DNA of 64,000 nt, taken from NCBI GenBank assembly GCA_035546975.1, contig DASZVS010000014.1:1-64000 (forward strand), written 5' to 3'. This document shows positions 41,615-49,518 of the stretch, in pieces. The notes beneath the pieces are model-generated. The model saw only the letters and a list, made by a program, of their open reading frames with translations, did not search any database and had not been told where the DNA came from. Numbering within the stretch: position 1 is the stretch's first letter; the number at the start of each line of letters is the position of its first letter. The position numbers and the translations under genes are program-made. The DNA is from JARIHC01 sp035546975 (GTDB lineage: Bacteria; Patescibacteriota; Saccharimonadia; Saccharimonadales; UBA4665).

Positions 41615-43168
41615 ATGCAACCAAAATCACGACGTACCCCGCCCATCAACGGATCTGCCCGGCCTCGTCCCGGGCAAGATATTATTACGGCCAAAAAACA
41701 GGCAGGGAACTTTCCTGGAGTAGGTATGACGCTGCCGACGTATCGTAGCAATGCGGCCGGTCGCGCCCGTTTAGGCGGCCCTTCGCGGACGCAAACCCAG
41801 CCAGGACGCCTCAAGCGCATTTTCAGCAAGCGCCACTTGAAGCGGGCCGCTCTATCATTATTAGTACTGCTTATTTTAATCGGCGGCTTCGTAGGCTTTA
41901 AATTTCTTTATAATGCTCACAAACTTTTTGGCGGCAGTATTCTTGGGGTGCTCCACACTACTAAGCTCAAGGGCGAGGACAGCGGCCGCGTTAACATATT
42001 GTTGGCGGGAAACTCGGCTGATGACCCGGGGCATAACGGCGGCGATCTTACGGATTCAATTATGATCTTAAGCATTGATACTCGTAACAACACGGCCTTC
42101 CTTTTGAGCGTACCTCGCGATTTATGGGTTGATATACCGGGCGGTGGGCACCAGAAGATAAATGCCGCATATGTTGTGGGCAATGAAGATAACTTCAGCG
42201 AATCCGGTTATCCGCAGGGCGGCATGGGTCTCTTGGAGAAAGTCATTCACGATAACCTTGGCATACCGATTGATTACTATGCACTTATCAATTACAACGC
42301 GCTCAGGGACTCCGTAAATGCTGTCGGCGGGGTAACATTTACTGTAGATAGCAGTGATCCGCGAGGCCTCTACGATCCGAGCATCGATTACAAGACACAC
42401 GGTCCTTTGGTGCGCCTAAGTAATGGCCCGCATGTTCTTAACGGCGAACAGGCACTGGATCTGGCCCGGGCCCGCGGCGACGCCTACGGTTCCTATGGTT
42501 TTGATAATGCAGACTTTACCCGCACAGAAAACCAGCGGCAACTATTAATAGATCTGAAAAACAAAGCTACGACGGCCGGCGTACTCACCAATCCTGCCAA
42601 ACTCACAAAACTATCCGACGCGGTTGGCAATAACGTTAAGACTGATTTTACACTTAGCGAAGTCCACCGTTTGGTAGACCTTGTGAAACCCATCGGTTCT
42701 AAAAATATCAAGTCGCTCAGCCTAAATGACGCCAATGGGAAGGATTTATTAACAAGCTACACCACGGCGGATGGCGAATCAGCACTGATTCCAGCTGCAG
42801 GAATCGATGACTTCAGTGATATCCAGGCGTTTGTCCACCAGCAAACATCAAATAATCCGGTGGTGCGGGAAAATGCCGGCGTTGTTGTTTTGAACGCTAC
42901 CGATATATCCGGCCTGGCCTCGCAAGAGCGTACTAAATTAAAGGTAAAAGGCCTTAACATAACTGATATCGGCGATGCGTTAACCAACCAAGCTACGACC
43001 TCGATCATAGATAATTCCGGCGGCAAAAAGCCTGCTACAAGGCAGTTACTTGTGCAATTGTTCGGTAACAATGTGACTACTACGAATCCTTACGGTGATA
43101 AATATGATGCCGACTTTATTATTCTGCTCGGTAACGACCAAGCAGCCGGCGCGGCGAATAACAATTAA
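41615..43168 (+). CDS. LytR-CpsA-Psr (LCP) family cell-wall phosphotransferase
   Basis: This 517-aa protein has a basic cytoplasmic N-terminus (~75 aa), one membrane helix (about 78-100) and the LCP domain: DLTDSIMILSIDT, LSVPRDLWVDIPG (catalytic Asp/Arg residues), HKINAAYV type segment, and DFTRTENQRQLL. A LytR_C-like domain with VVLNATDISGLA follows. LCP enzymes attach lipid-linked polymers such as teichoic acids or capsule to peptidoglycan. It fits a Gram-positive-like wall, which Saccharibacteria are thought to have. Confidence 0.9.
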   Translation: MQPKSRRTPPINGSARPRPGQDIITAKKQAGNFPGVGMTLPTYRSNAAGRARLGGPSRTQTQPGRLKRIFSKRHLKRAALSLLVLLILIGGFVGFKFLYNAHKLFGGSILGVLHTTKLKGEDSGRVNILLAGNSADDPGHNGGDLTDSIMILSIDTRNNTAFLLSVPRDLWVDIPGGGHQKINAAYVVGNEDNFSESGYPQGGMGLLEKVIHDNLGIPIDYYALINYNALRDSVNAVGGVTFTVDSSDPRGLYDPSIDYKTHGPLVRLSNGPHVLNGEQALDLARARGDAYGSYGFDNADFTRTENQRQLLIDLKNKATTAGVLTNPAKLTKLSDAVGNNVKTDFTLSEVHRLVDLVKPIGSKNIKSLSLNDANGKDLLTSYTTADGESALIPAAGIDDFSDIQAFVHQQTSNNPVVRENAGVVVLNATDISGLASQERTKLKVKGLNITDIGDALTNQATTSIIDNSGGKKPATRQLLVQLFGNNVTTTNPYGDKYDADFIILLGNDQAAGAANNN

Positions 43169-43209
43169 CGCTTCTCACGCAGCCGGTTCGTGATACTATA
43201 ACTAGACAG

Positions 43210-43899
43210 ATGGCAGATTTGGCGCCCAATTCAAATTTCCAGGCATTCCTGGAACAATATCCTGTCCGCACCTTTAAAAAAGGTGAGATTATTATATTTC
43301 AAGGCGAGGCGCCGCGTGCAGCCTTCGTCGTAAAGAGCGGTGTCGTAAAAGCATATAATTTGAGCATTGACGGCGATGAGAAACCGGTAGATTTTTATAG
43401 CGAGGGTGATGTGTTCCCGGGTCCATGGGTGTATGGAAAGTTGTCGAGCGCCATCTACTACTATGAGGCTTTTACCTCCTCTGTCAGTCTCTACGCTGTC
43501 GATAAAAACGCTTTCGTGGAGTTCATAAAAAGCCAGCCAGAACTCCTGTACCGGGAACTTAACCGCTACCTTACTGAGCAACTAGGCAAATCGATGCGGC
43601 TTAACGCCCTTGAGCATTCTAGGGCGAGTGATAAGCTTATCTATACGCTCCACTATCTCGCCTTAAGCCACGGTAAGCGAATAACGCCGAACGACGTGGA
43701 AATTACGCTAGAACTGACCCACCAGGACTTTGCCAACCTGACGGGCTTAACCCGCGAAACTGCCGCTACGGAGCTAAATAAGCTCAAGAAACGTGGTGTA
43801 ATCAGTTATGACAAGCACAAACCCTATCGCCTGCATTTCTCAAAACTAATGCAAATGCAGAACGACCAGTATATTGCCGACGTTCAGGTTAGGCTTTAG
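43210..43899 (+). CDS. Crp/Fnr-superfamily transcription regulator
   Basis: This 229-aa protein has a cyclic-nucleotide-binding-like beta-roll (about 10-120) and a winged helix with LTHQDFANLTGLTRETAATE as the recognition region (about 168-188). It contains no Cys, so it cannot carry an FNR-type iron-sulfur cluster, and the phosphate-cassette Arg of CRP is not evident, so its ligand is unknown. An extended -10, TGA-TACTAT (43194-43199), ends 10 nt before ATG. It overlaps the convergent receiver gene by 11 nt. Control of the respiratory genes is possible but not shown. Confidence 0.87.
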   Translation: MADLAPNSNFQAFLEQYPVRTFKKGEIIIFQGEAPRAAFVVKSGVVKAYNLSIDGDEKPVDFYSEGDVFPGPWVYGKLSSAIYYYEAFTSSVSLYAVDKNAFVEFIKSQPELLYRELNRYLTEQLGKSMRLNALEHSRASDKLIYTLHYLALSHGKRITPNDVEITLELTHQDFANLTGLTRETAATELNKLKKRGVISYDKHKPYRLHFSKLMQMQNDQYIADVQVRL

Positions 43900-44308
43900 C
43901 GCCGTTTTTCTGTTTCGGGCGCTTAGCCTCGGTCGTATCGTTTTCTTCGAGTGCGTCTGCGACAACTCGGGCCAAATTATGCGGTGCGGTCCATGACTTA
44001 ATAATGCACCGGTGCGCGCCGAGCTTATACGCCTCTGTGACTTCCGGAGAATTCTCCATGTTGGTAAAAATTAAAACCTTCACATCCGGATGCTGGTGCG
44101 TAAGATCGTACTTTTGCAAGAACTCCAGCCCTCCCATAACGGGCATCAATAAGTCCAGTAGGATAAGTTCAGGATTAAAGTCTTTTACTTTCTTCAGGGC
44201 TTCTTTGCCGTCATAGGCCGAGACGACTTCGTGCCCCTCGCTCTTTAAAATGATGCAATATGCATTGTTTAGGTCGTGGTCGTCTTCTACAACTAATATT
44301 CGCGCCAT
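43889..44308 (-). CDS. Stand-alone response regulator receiver
   Basis: This 139-aa protein is a single receiver domain: acidic pair in VVEDDHD, phosphoacceptor Asp52 (LILLDLLMPV), the switch position in LIFTNME, where Asn/Thr replace the usual pair, and Lys in CIIKSWTAP. A ~20-residue Lys-rich tail follows. With no output domain, it probably relays phosphate or binds a partner protein. GGAGGACA precedes the ATG. It is the last gene of the four-gene operon that starts at 46784. Confidence 0.9.
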   Translation of the reverse strand: MARILVVEDDHDLNNAYCIILKSEGHEVVSAYDGKEALKKVKDFNPELILLDLLMPVMGGLEFLQKYDLTHQHPDVKVLIFTNMENSPEVTEAYKLGAHRCIIKSWTAPHNLARVVADALEENDTTEAKRPKQKNGAKA

Positions 44309-44401
44309 TCAGTGTCCTCCCTTTTTGTGGTGAATGCCGATAGTCTATTTATAGCATACAGCAAAGATCTGCAAGTGTGTTTTTTTACAGAAGCCATAGC
44401 T

Positions 44402-45547
44402 TTACGACTCCGCCTTATCGCGTAACTTCGGAGCGCGCCGTGCCCTTGGAAGGCTCAGGAAAAAGTCCGTTCCTTTACCCTCCTTACTCTTAAACCAGAT
44501 TTTACCCCCAAGAGCGTCTACCAAACCTTTTACCAAATATAATCCCAGCCCGGTACCTGTAGTTTCTCGCTTAACAACATTTTCTGCCCGGAAAAACTTG
44601 CTAAATATCTGGTCCTGGGAATATTTCGGGATTCCCCAGCCGGTGTCGCTGACCCGTATTATCATTTCATCGGCGTGGGGCGAAACGCGGATAGTTACCG
44701 AACCGCCTTCAGGAGTGTATTTGATGCCGTTAGAGACCAAGTTTGTTAAAACTTCTTTAAGTATCATGCGGTCGCTGCGAATAGACTTGGAATATTCGCT
44801 GCCTATGCGGGAGGTGACGCGTACTTTTTTACTTGCCGCAAGGTGCTCAAGGTCTTTTTTTACTTCATTGACTAGTTCGTCTACTTGGAGCGTACGCATT
44901 GTGGTGGCCACGGCGCCGCTTTCCATCCGGGTAATATTCAGGAGGGTGCTGATAAGCTCATTCATGCGGTTTGAGGCCTCTACGATGGTTTGCAGAGCTT
45001 TTTGCTGGCTTTCGCTCACTTCCCCCATGTAACCCTCTATAAGCATGTGAGAGTACGTTTTGATGGCGGAGAGCGGCGTACGTAATTGGTGCGATGCCAG
45101 TGATATGAATTCGCTTTTGATGCGATCAACTTCTTCTTCGAAACTAACATCGCGGAATACCTCTATGGCGCCGACAGGCTTACTACTGACCAGAATCGGT
45201 GAAACCGTCATAGCTACCGGCACTACTTGCCCGTTTTTCCGCCTATAATAGGTCTTTTGGGAAATCGGCCGCCCGGCGAGAAAGGCTTTTGTGATCGGTC
45301 TATCAATTAAATTAATGATGTTGTCGTTAGCATCAACCATGATGATTTTTTTGGGAAACCAGGCGCCGATTAATTCCGTTCGTTTGTAGCCAAGGATCTT
45401 TGAGGCCATTGAATTGGCGCGGGTAATCCGGCCGAATTCATCAGTGGCAATGGCGCCGTCGCCGATACTATCAAAAAGAGCTTCAGCCGTCTTGGCCTCA
45501 TGCTCAACGGCTGTCGCCTCAGCTTTCTCGAGGTCGAAATCAGCCAT
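44402..45547 (-). CDS. Soluble PAS-domain histidine kinase
   Basis: The 381-aa product has a PAS domain (about 20-135, GDGAIATDEFGRITRANSMA, then the PAC part with YYRRKNGQVVPVAMTVSP), HisKA with the phosphorylatable His in SLASHQLRTPLSAIKT, and HATPase with NLVSNGIKYTPEGG, VSDTGWGIPK and TGTGLGLYLVKGL. There is no membrane helix, so the sensing is cytoplasmic, unless the neighbouring 8-TM protein supplies the input. The ATG lies within the end of the 96-aa gene (8-nt overlap), implying coupled translation. Confidence 0.93.
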   Translation of the reverse strand: MADFDLEKAEATAVEHEAKTAEALFDSIGDGAIATDEFGRITRANSMASKILGYKRTELIGAWFPKKIIMVDANDNIINLIDRPITKAFLAGRPISQKTYYRRKNGQVVPVAMTVSPILVSSKPVGAIEVFRDVSFEEEVDRIKSEFISLASHQLRTPLSAIKTYSHMLIEGYMGEVSESQQKALQTIVEASNRMNELISTLLNITRMESGAVATTMRTLQVDELVNEVKKDLEHLAASKKVRVTSRIGSEYSKSIRSDRMILKEVLTNLVSNGIKYTPEGGSVTIRVSPHADEMIIRVSDTGWGIPKYSQDQIFSKFFRAENVVKRETTGTGLGLYLVKGLVDALGGKIWFKSKEGKGTDFFLSLPRARRAPKLRDKAES

Positions 45548-45830
45548 GAGAACCACCTTTCTTATTGCTTGGAGTGGGCGGCTCGCTGGTTAGTTTTCTC
45601 AGTTGGCCAATGTATTCCTCTACCACTTCCATATCATCGGTCAGGAGCGAAACGGCCACGCGGATCCAGTCAACTAATTTCAGTAAATCTTCATTTGTAA
45701 TTTCTGACGGGGGCTTGTGCAAATGGCTTTGGACTTGCCGGGCAATGAAGCGATCGGCGGCGGGCCCAAGGTAGACGTGCGTAACTCTGACTACTCTGTC
45801 ATATAAAGTATCCCCGGCAGATGCAGCCAT
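45540..45830 (-). CDS. Unknown 96-aa protein in the sensory operon
   Basis: This small soluble protein looks all-helical (about 10-75) with a disordered Pro/Ser/Lys tail. Segments such as YLGPAADRFIARQVQSHL and DWIRVAVSLLTDDMEVVEEY look conserved. No family was recognised. It is translationally coupled to the PAS kinase (overlapping ATGGCTGA), follows the 8-TM gene by 6 nt, and has a strong GGAGGTG ribosome site. It may be an adaptor between membrane protein and kinase (inference). Confidence 0.7.
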   Translation of the reverse strand: MAASAGDTLYDRVVRVTHVYLGPAADRFIARQVQSHLHKPPSEITNEDLLKLVDWIRVAVSLLTDDMEVVEEYIGQLRKLTSEPPTPSNKKGGSHG

Positions 45831-45836
45831 CGTATG

Positions 45837-46784
45837 CTACACCTCCTCGATTTTTTTGAGGCGGGAGGCGCCGAGTGCAATAAGAATGAAGCCGATACCG
45901 GTTATGATCCGGAACAGCAAATCAAGGAATAAGTGCGTGTTCAATATGAGTTGGTTATCAGGCGCGCGGACCGAAGAGGCATACTGGAAGGCTATGGAAC
46001 CGATGACTGTAGCAATCAAACCGGCCACCATGAGCTGGAGTGCCTGCCGATACAGGACGCCGCGCACCTGGCGGCTATAGATGGTCATTTCATAAATTGC
46101 CAGAATGCCTACGAACCAGGCGTATAAATACGGCACTATAATTGTAAGTACCATGAGCCATATGGGCAGATGGAAAGGGTTGTCGCTGGAAACGAGACCA
46201 CCTGAATGGAATTGGCGGAAAATCAAATAACAATACAAGACGCCGCCCACCACAAAAAGAAACATCATGGTTCTCATGCTGGTAGACGTAAGGCTGATTT
46301 TTGCCCGCTCAAACAGATGCCGGGATGCTGAGCCTATCATAATAAATGCCACCAGTGAGAGCGCCAACCCCGTATAGTTGTTGATAACGACTGAAGCTGA
46401 ATGGAAACCGGGGGAGCTATTAGCGATTGCTCCCGTACATATATTGACGAGTGAGCGTATCGGCAGGCTCCACGCCAGCCATGCGCAGCCCAGCGCCAAA
46501 CGGCTAAAACCGTCGGCGTCGGCTGTTTTTTGAATCGATTTGGCGTATTCTTGTAATTTTGCATATCCAAAAAATCCTACAAACCATATTGCTAACACTG
46601 GTAAAACAACCGTAAAGAGCAGGATTTTGTACTCCAAGGAGGATAAATTGTGGTCGTGCATGACCTGATGGTTCGCCGGCAGGATAAAAATGAGCGCGAC
46701 ATATAGAATCGCTACCTGGGAATACCGGTACATTGCTCTCGCAGTTGGCGATGAAAAACGGTTCGAAAACTTAAAAGAAACCAT
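45837..46784 (-). CDS. Eight-helix membrane protein heading the sensory operon
   Basis: This 315-aa protein has about eight membrane helices and no catalytic motif I can name. The loops are short, and the last (SSVRAPDNQLILNTH) lies outside. The invariant order membrane protein, small protein, PAS kinase, receiver suggests it is the receptor of the system. TATAAT (46791-46796) ends 6 nt before the ATG, so the operon mRNA probably begins at the start codon. Confidence 0.7.
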   Translation of the reverse strand: MVSFKFSNRFSSPTARAMYRYSQVAILYVALIFILPANHQVMHDHNLSSLEYKILLFTVVLPVLAIWFVGFFGYAKLQEYAKSIQKTADADGFSRLALGCAWLAWSLPIRSLVNICTGAIANSSPGFHSASVVINNYTGLALSLVAFIMIGSASRHLFERAKISLTSTSMRTMMFLFVVGGVLYCYLIFRQFHSGGLVSSDNPFHLPIWLMVLTIIVPYLYAWFVGILAIYEMTIYSRQVRGVLYRQALQLMVAGLIATVIGSIAFQYASSVRAPDNQLILNTHLFLDLLFRIITGIGFILIALGASRLKKIEEV

Positions 46785-46894
46785 TTTTTAATTATACAAA
46801 CTAGCGGCTGTCTTCACTAAGTAAATCATAGAAAACAGCTACTTATTGTAAGATTTTCGACATATTAGCAGTTTTGTGCTGTGCATTGCCGATG

Positions 46895-46923
46895 TTGCCC
46901 GTATCCTCTATCTCAGCGATAAT
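46895..46923 (+). promoter_or_regulatory. Promoter of the 46930 gene
   Basis: TTGCCC (46895-46900), 17-nt spacer, GATAAT (46918-46923), ending 6 nt before ATG 46930. This decides the start among three nearby in-frame candidates. Confidence 0.55.
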
Positions 46924-46929
46924 ATGCTT

Positions 46930-47871
46930 ATGTCTGCAAAAATGAAACAGTCTCAGTCTTGGCATCGCCAGCTAATTGTACTGGTACTGGCAGTAATTGC
47001 CATGTATGTGGTTTTGCCAAAACTGGGGAACTTCCGTCACAGCTTATCTTTGCTGCCATCTGCAAATACGTCCGAACTACTTCTGGCTGCCGTATTTACC
47101 GGACTGAGCTATCTGTTTGCCGCTGGCACATATAAATTGCTTGCATTCCACCTTTTACATTATGGACGGACAGCTCTGGTACAAGTGGCAGGCATGTTCG
47201 TGAATAGGTTATTGCCGGCTGGCATAGGCGGTATCGGTGTGAATTATGCCTATTTGCGGAAGTCGCGGCATTCGACTGCAGAAGCGGCCAGCGTCGTAGC
47301 TGTAAATAATACGCTCGGCATCGTCGGCCATCTGCTTATCCTTGCTGTGTTGCTCCTGGTGTCTTTTAAGAGCCTGCCGAGCCCGCATTTATATCACATT
47401 AAAGACGTCCGTATATTTATAGCAATTGCGGCCGTGGCCGTGCTCGCATGGAGCGTTTTCTATTATCAGCATAAGCAGCGGATTAGACGCGCTGCGGAGC
47501 TATTCATACGGCAAGTTCTGCTCTACCGTAAACGTCCGCGTAGGTTGTCGGCTGCCTTAGCTTGCTCTATTTGCCTAACGCTCTGTAACGTCCTTAGTTT
47601 GTGGTTTTGCGTGCTTGCCCTGCATGCGAGCATTCCATTTGCGGCCATTCTGATCGTATTCAGTTTCGGGATAATTCTTGGAACCGCTACACCGACGCCC
47701 GGAGGTTTGGGCGGCATAGAAGCGGGTTTGGTAGCCGGGCTCGTGATATACCACATAGATGGCGCTACAGCGCTCGCTATCGTGCTTACCTACCGGCTTG
47801 TTTCATACTGGCTGCCGTTATTCATCGGCGCCGGGGCGTTTATTTTGAGCGAGCGGCTAGGGTATCTTTAG
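46930..47871 (+). CDS. Flippase-like integral membrane protein (UPF0104 type)
   Basis: The 313-aa product has about eight membrane helices, with the family segments VNRLLPAGIGGIGVNYAYLRK (near 90) and GTATPTPGGLGGIEAGLVAGL (near 255). It belongs to the same broad family as the protein at 35143. Members are predicted to move lipid-linked precursors or to supply the membrane part of lipid aminoacyl transferases. The open frame reaches back to 46876, but the promoter favours 46930. It ends 3 nt from the convergent 47875 gene. Confidence 0.7.
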   Translation: MSAKMKQSQSWHRQLIVLVLAVIAMYVVLPKLGNFRHSLSLLPSANTSELLLAAVFTGLSYLFAAGTYKLLAFHLLHYGRTALVQVAGMFVNRLLPAGIGGIGVNYAYLRKSRHSTAEAASVVAVNNTLGIVGHLLILAVLLLVSFKSLPSPHLYHIKDVRIFIAIAAVAVLAWSVFYYQHKQRIRRAAELFIRQVLLYRKRPRRLSAALACSICLTLCNVLSLWFCVLALHASIPFAAILIVFSFGIILGTATPTPGGLGGIEAGLVAGLVIYHIDGATALAIVLTYRLVSYWLPLFIGAGAFILSERLGYL

Positions 47872-47874
47872 CCG

Positions 47875-48537
47875 CTATCCAAGAATGCTGATGGCGCGGG
47901 CTGCTACAAGCGCTACGGCTACTAATGAGATTGTTGCCTGTACGAGCATTAAGAGCTTGGCCCGGCGGCTAAGCGGCTTGGTGTCCGCCGGCCCGAAGGT
48001 CATGGCATTTACGGATGAAACATACAGATAATCAACAAAAGTAGGCTGCCAATCGGGGTGTCGGTAGTCATCATTGCGATTCTGCGGGAATAGAAAATCA
48101 TGTTCGTACTTAGCGACAGCCTCACGTTCACCCGGTCCACCGCCATCCATTTCCCAGTACCAGAGCGCAAAAATAATAATATTGGTAAGGAAAATATTAA
48201 GCGCCGTCAGGACAAGCTCCCGGCCTTTAGTAATATGCCCATGCTGCAAAAGCTGCCGGGTAATCTCGATTACCGAATATAAGTTTGCCGCCGAAGTAAG
48301 GCCGATAAGAAGTAGCACGTTAATACGCCTGCTAATAGATTTAAATATCCGTTCCTTCGGCGTGGTGAAGGACATGGCTACAAGCAGCAATACTTCGGTA
48401 GCGATTAGCACATAGCGCGAGCCGAACACGAAATTATCCGGTAAAAGTAATTGCAAACCTATTGCTAAAAGTACTGCTAATTGGACGTGCCAGACGGGCT
48501 CATGTTTGCGATATTTATTTCTTAGAAGGGGTTTCAT
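47875..48537 (-). CDS. Membrane protein, possibly DUF1345-like
   Basis: 220 aa from ATG 48537, with about six helices. The segments LWYWEMDGGGPGERE, FVDYLYVSSVNAMTFGPADTKPL and the late LVQATISLVAVALVAARA recall DUF1345-type proteins, in which the central pore-like loop resembles two-helix ion channels. I cannot confirm this. TACAAT (48544-48549) ends 6 nt before the ATG, right after the terminator of the RNA at 48557-48653, so the gene could be separate or controlled by read-through. Confidence 0.6.
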   Translation of the reverse strand: MKPLLRNKYRKHEPVWHVQLAVLLAIGLQLLLPDNFVFGSRYVLIATEVLLLVAMSFTTPKERIFKSISRRINVLLLIGLTSAANLYSVIEITRQLLQHGHITKGRELVLTALNIFLTNIIIFALWYWEMDGGGPGEREAVAKYEHDFLFPQNRNDDYRHPDWQPTFVDYLYVSSVNAMTFGPADTKPLSRRAKLLMLVQATISLVAVALVAARAISILG

Positions 48538-48553
48538 ATGACTATTGTATAGC

Positions 48554-48586
48554 AAAAATAAAAAAAGAGAGCCGTTTGACCGGCTC
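48554..48586 (-). terminator. Rho-independent terminator after the 48.6-kb RNA
   Basis: Minus strand GAGCCG / CGGCTC (48581-48586 with 48569-48574), 6-nt loop, followed by a long T run (A run 48558-48566 on plus). Confidence 0.8.
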
Positions 48587-48653
48587 CCTTTCTTGCGATG
48601 TCATCGCTGACACCGCTATCACCTTGCGGTGATAACCACCTCACAGTGGTACC
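48557..48653 (-). ncRNA. Putative small RNA or attenuating leader (~95 nt)
   Basis: It begins just after a promoter (48658-48686) and ends at a strong terminator. There is no ORF of note. Three hairpins precede the terminator on the minus strand: ACCAC-TGTGAG-GTGGT (48638-48653), TATCACC-GCAA-GGTGATA (48619-48636, GNRA-type loop) and GCGATG-A-CATCGC (48595-48607). It has no SRP, 6S or tmRNA signature that I can see and matches no riboswitch I know. It is either a free RNA or a terminated leader of the 48537 gene. Confidence 0.6.
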
Positions 48654-48657
48654 TTTA

Positions 48658-48686
48658 ACTTTACGCCCCGGCGCATTTTGTGTCAA
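48658..48686 (-). promoter_or_regulatory. Promoter of the 48.6-kb RNA
   Basis: Minus strand TTGACA (48681-48686, perfect), 17-nt spacer, TAAAGT (48658-48663). Start expected near 48651-48653. Confidence 0.72.
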
Positions 48687-48706
48687 CAAAAACTACAGGC
48701 TGCACC

Positions 48707-48758
48707 TGTGGACGAGTGTGGATAATTACCAACTATCCCCGTTAGCATATGTGGATAA
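48707..48758 (+). other. Cluster of DnaA boxes
   Basis: TGTGGATAA, a perfect DnaA box (TTATCCACA on minus), occurs at 48717-48725 and 48750-48758, with the related TGTGGACGA at 48707-48715. The cluster lies between the ABC permease stop and the RNA promoter. It could titrate DnaA or regulate the RNA; with no dnaA or dnaN nearby, calling it an origin is not justified. Confidence 0.5.
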
Positions 48759-48764
48759 CGCCCG

Positions 48765-49511
48765 CTACATTTGGATTCTATTGAAACGGTTTACGGCGAA
48801 AGCTATGCAGACGACGAATGTAATCGCAATAATTATGAGGTCCCGGCCTATGCTGAAATGGCCGGCGCCTGTTAATAGTTGACGAAGCGCGTCAACCATA
48901 TAGGTTACCGGGTTGATGGTGCTGATAATTCTCAACACTTCAGGAATGTTATTGAGCGGATAAAGCGCGCTTGAGAGGAAGAAAAGCGGTAAGATAAGCA
49001 AGTTGTTAATGCCTTGGAACCCTTGGAAATCATCCACTGCCGAAGCAATCCCGGCGCCAAAGCTGGTTAGCGCCATACACATAAATACCAATACGCCAAA
49101 AGCTGGTGGAACTAACCACCAATTATGAGGCCGGAAGCCGAAGATAAGCGCCACGATAAATATCATAATACCCTGAATTATGGACACTGTTGCACCTCCA
49201 AGTGCGCTGCCGGTAAGAATTTTGATGCGGGAAACGGGAGCTACCAGCATTTCGGAGAGAAAACCGAACCGTTTGTCTTGCAAAATAATGATTCCCCAGA
49301 AAATACCCGAAAGTAAAACGGTTTGAGTTATGATACCGGGCACTAAGAAATTCAAGTAGTTACCTTGGCCGGCCTGGCGGTAAATGGCGCCGATACCATA
49401 GCCAAGCGCTAACAAGAGAAGGATAGGCTGCCCGAGAGAGCCCAGTAAGCGCGAGCCGCTGCGCCAATAGCGCCGTACCTGCCGTAACCAGAGAGCGTAC
49501 AAAACATCCAT
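48765..49511 (-). CDS. ABC-2 type transporter permease (DrrB-like)
   Basis: This 248-aa protein has six membrane helices and the ABC-2 signature near the C-terminus (LPLFFLSSALYPLNNIPEVLRIISTINPVTYMVDALRQL, cited in part). It pairs with the ATPase 7 nt upstream. Such exporters move drugs, lipids or polysaccharide precursors; the substrate here is unknown. Confidence 0.92.
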   Translation of the reverse strand: MDVLYALWLRQVRRYWRSGSRLLGSLGQPILLLLALGYGIGAIYRQAGQGNYLNFLVPGIITQTVLLSGIFWGIIILQDKRFGFLSEMLVAPVSRIKILTGSALGGATVSIIQGIMIFIVALIFGFRPHNWWLVPPAFGVLVFMCMALTSFGAGIASAVDDFQGFQGINNLLILPLFFLSSALYPLNNIPEVLRIISTINPVTYMVDALRQLLTGAGHFSIGRDLIIIAITFVVCIAFAVNRFNRIQM

Positions 49512-49518
49512 CCTGAAG

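Noticed and set aside
48619..48636. TATCACC-GCAA-GGTGATA resembles the phage lambda OR3 operator
   Set aside because: It is explained better as a hairpin with a GNRA loop inside the putative small RNA. No cI-like repressor gene or phage genes are nearby, so the likeness is taken as chance.
48538..48764. Calling this interval the chromosomal origin oriC
   Set aside because: There are two perfect DnaA boxes, but no dnaA, dnaN, rpmH or gyrase genes nearby, no clear AT-rich unwinding element and no consistent switch in gene strand bias.
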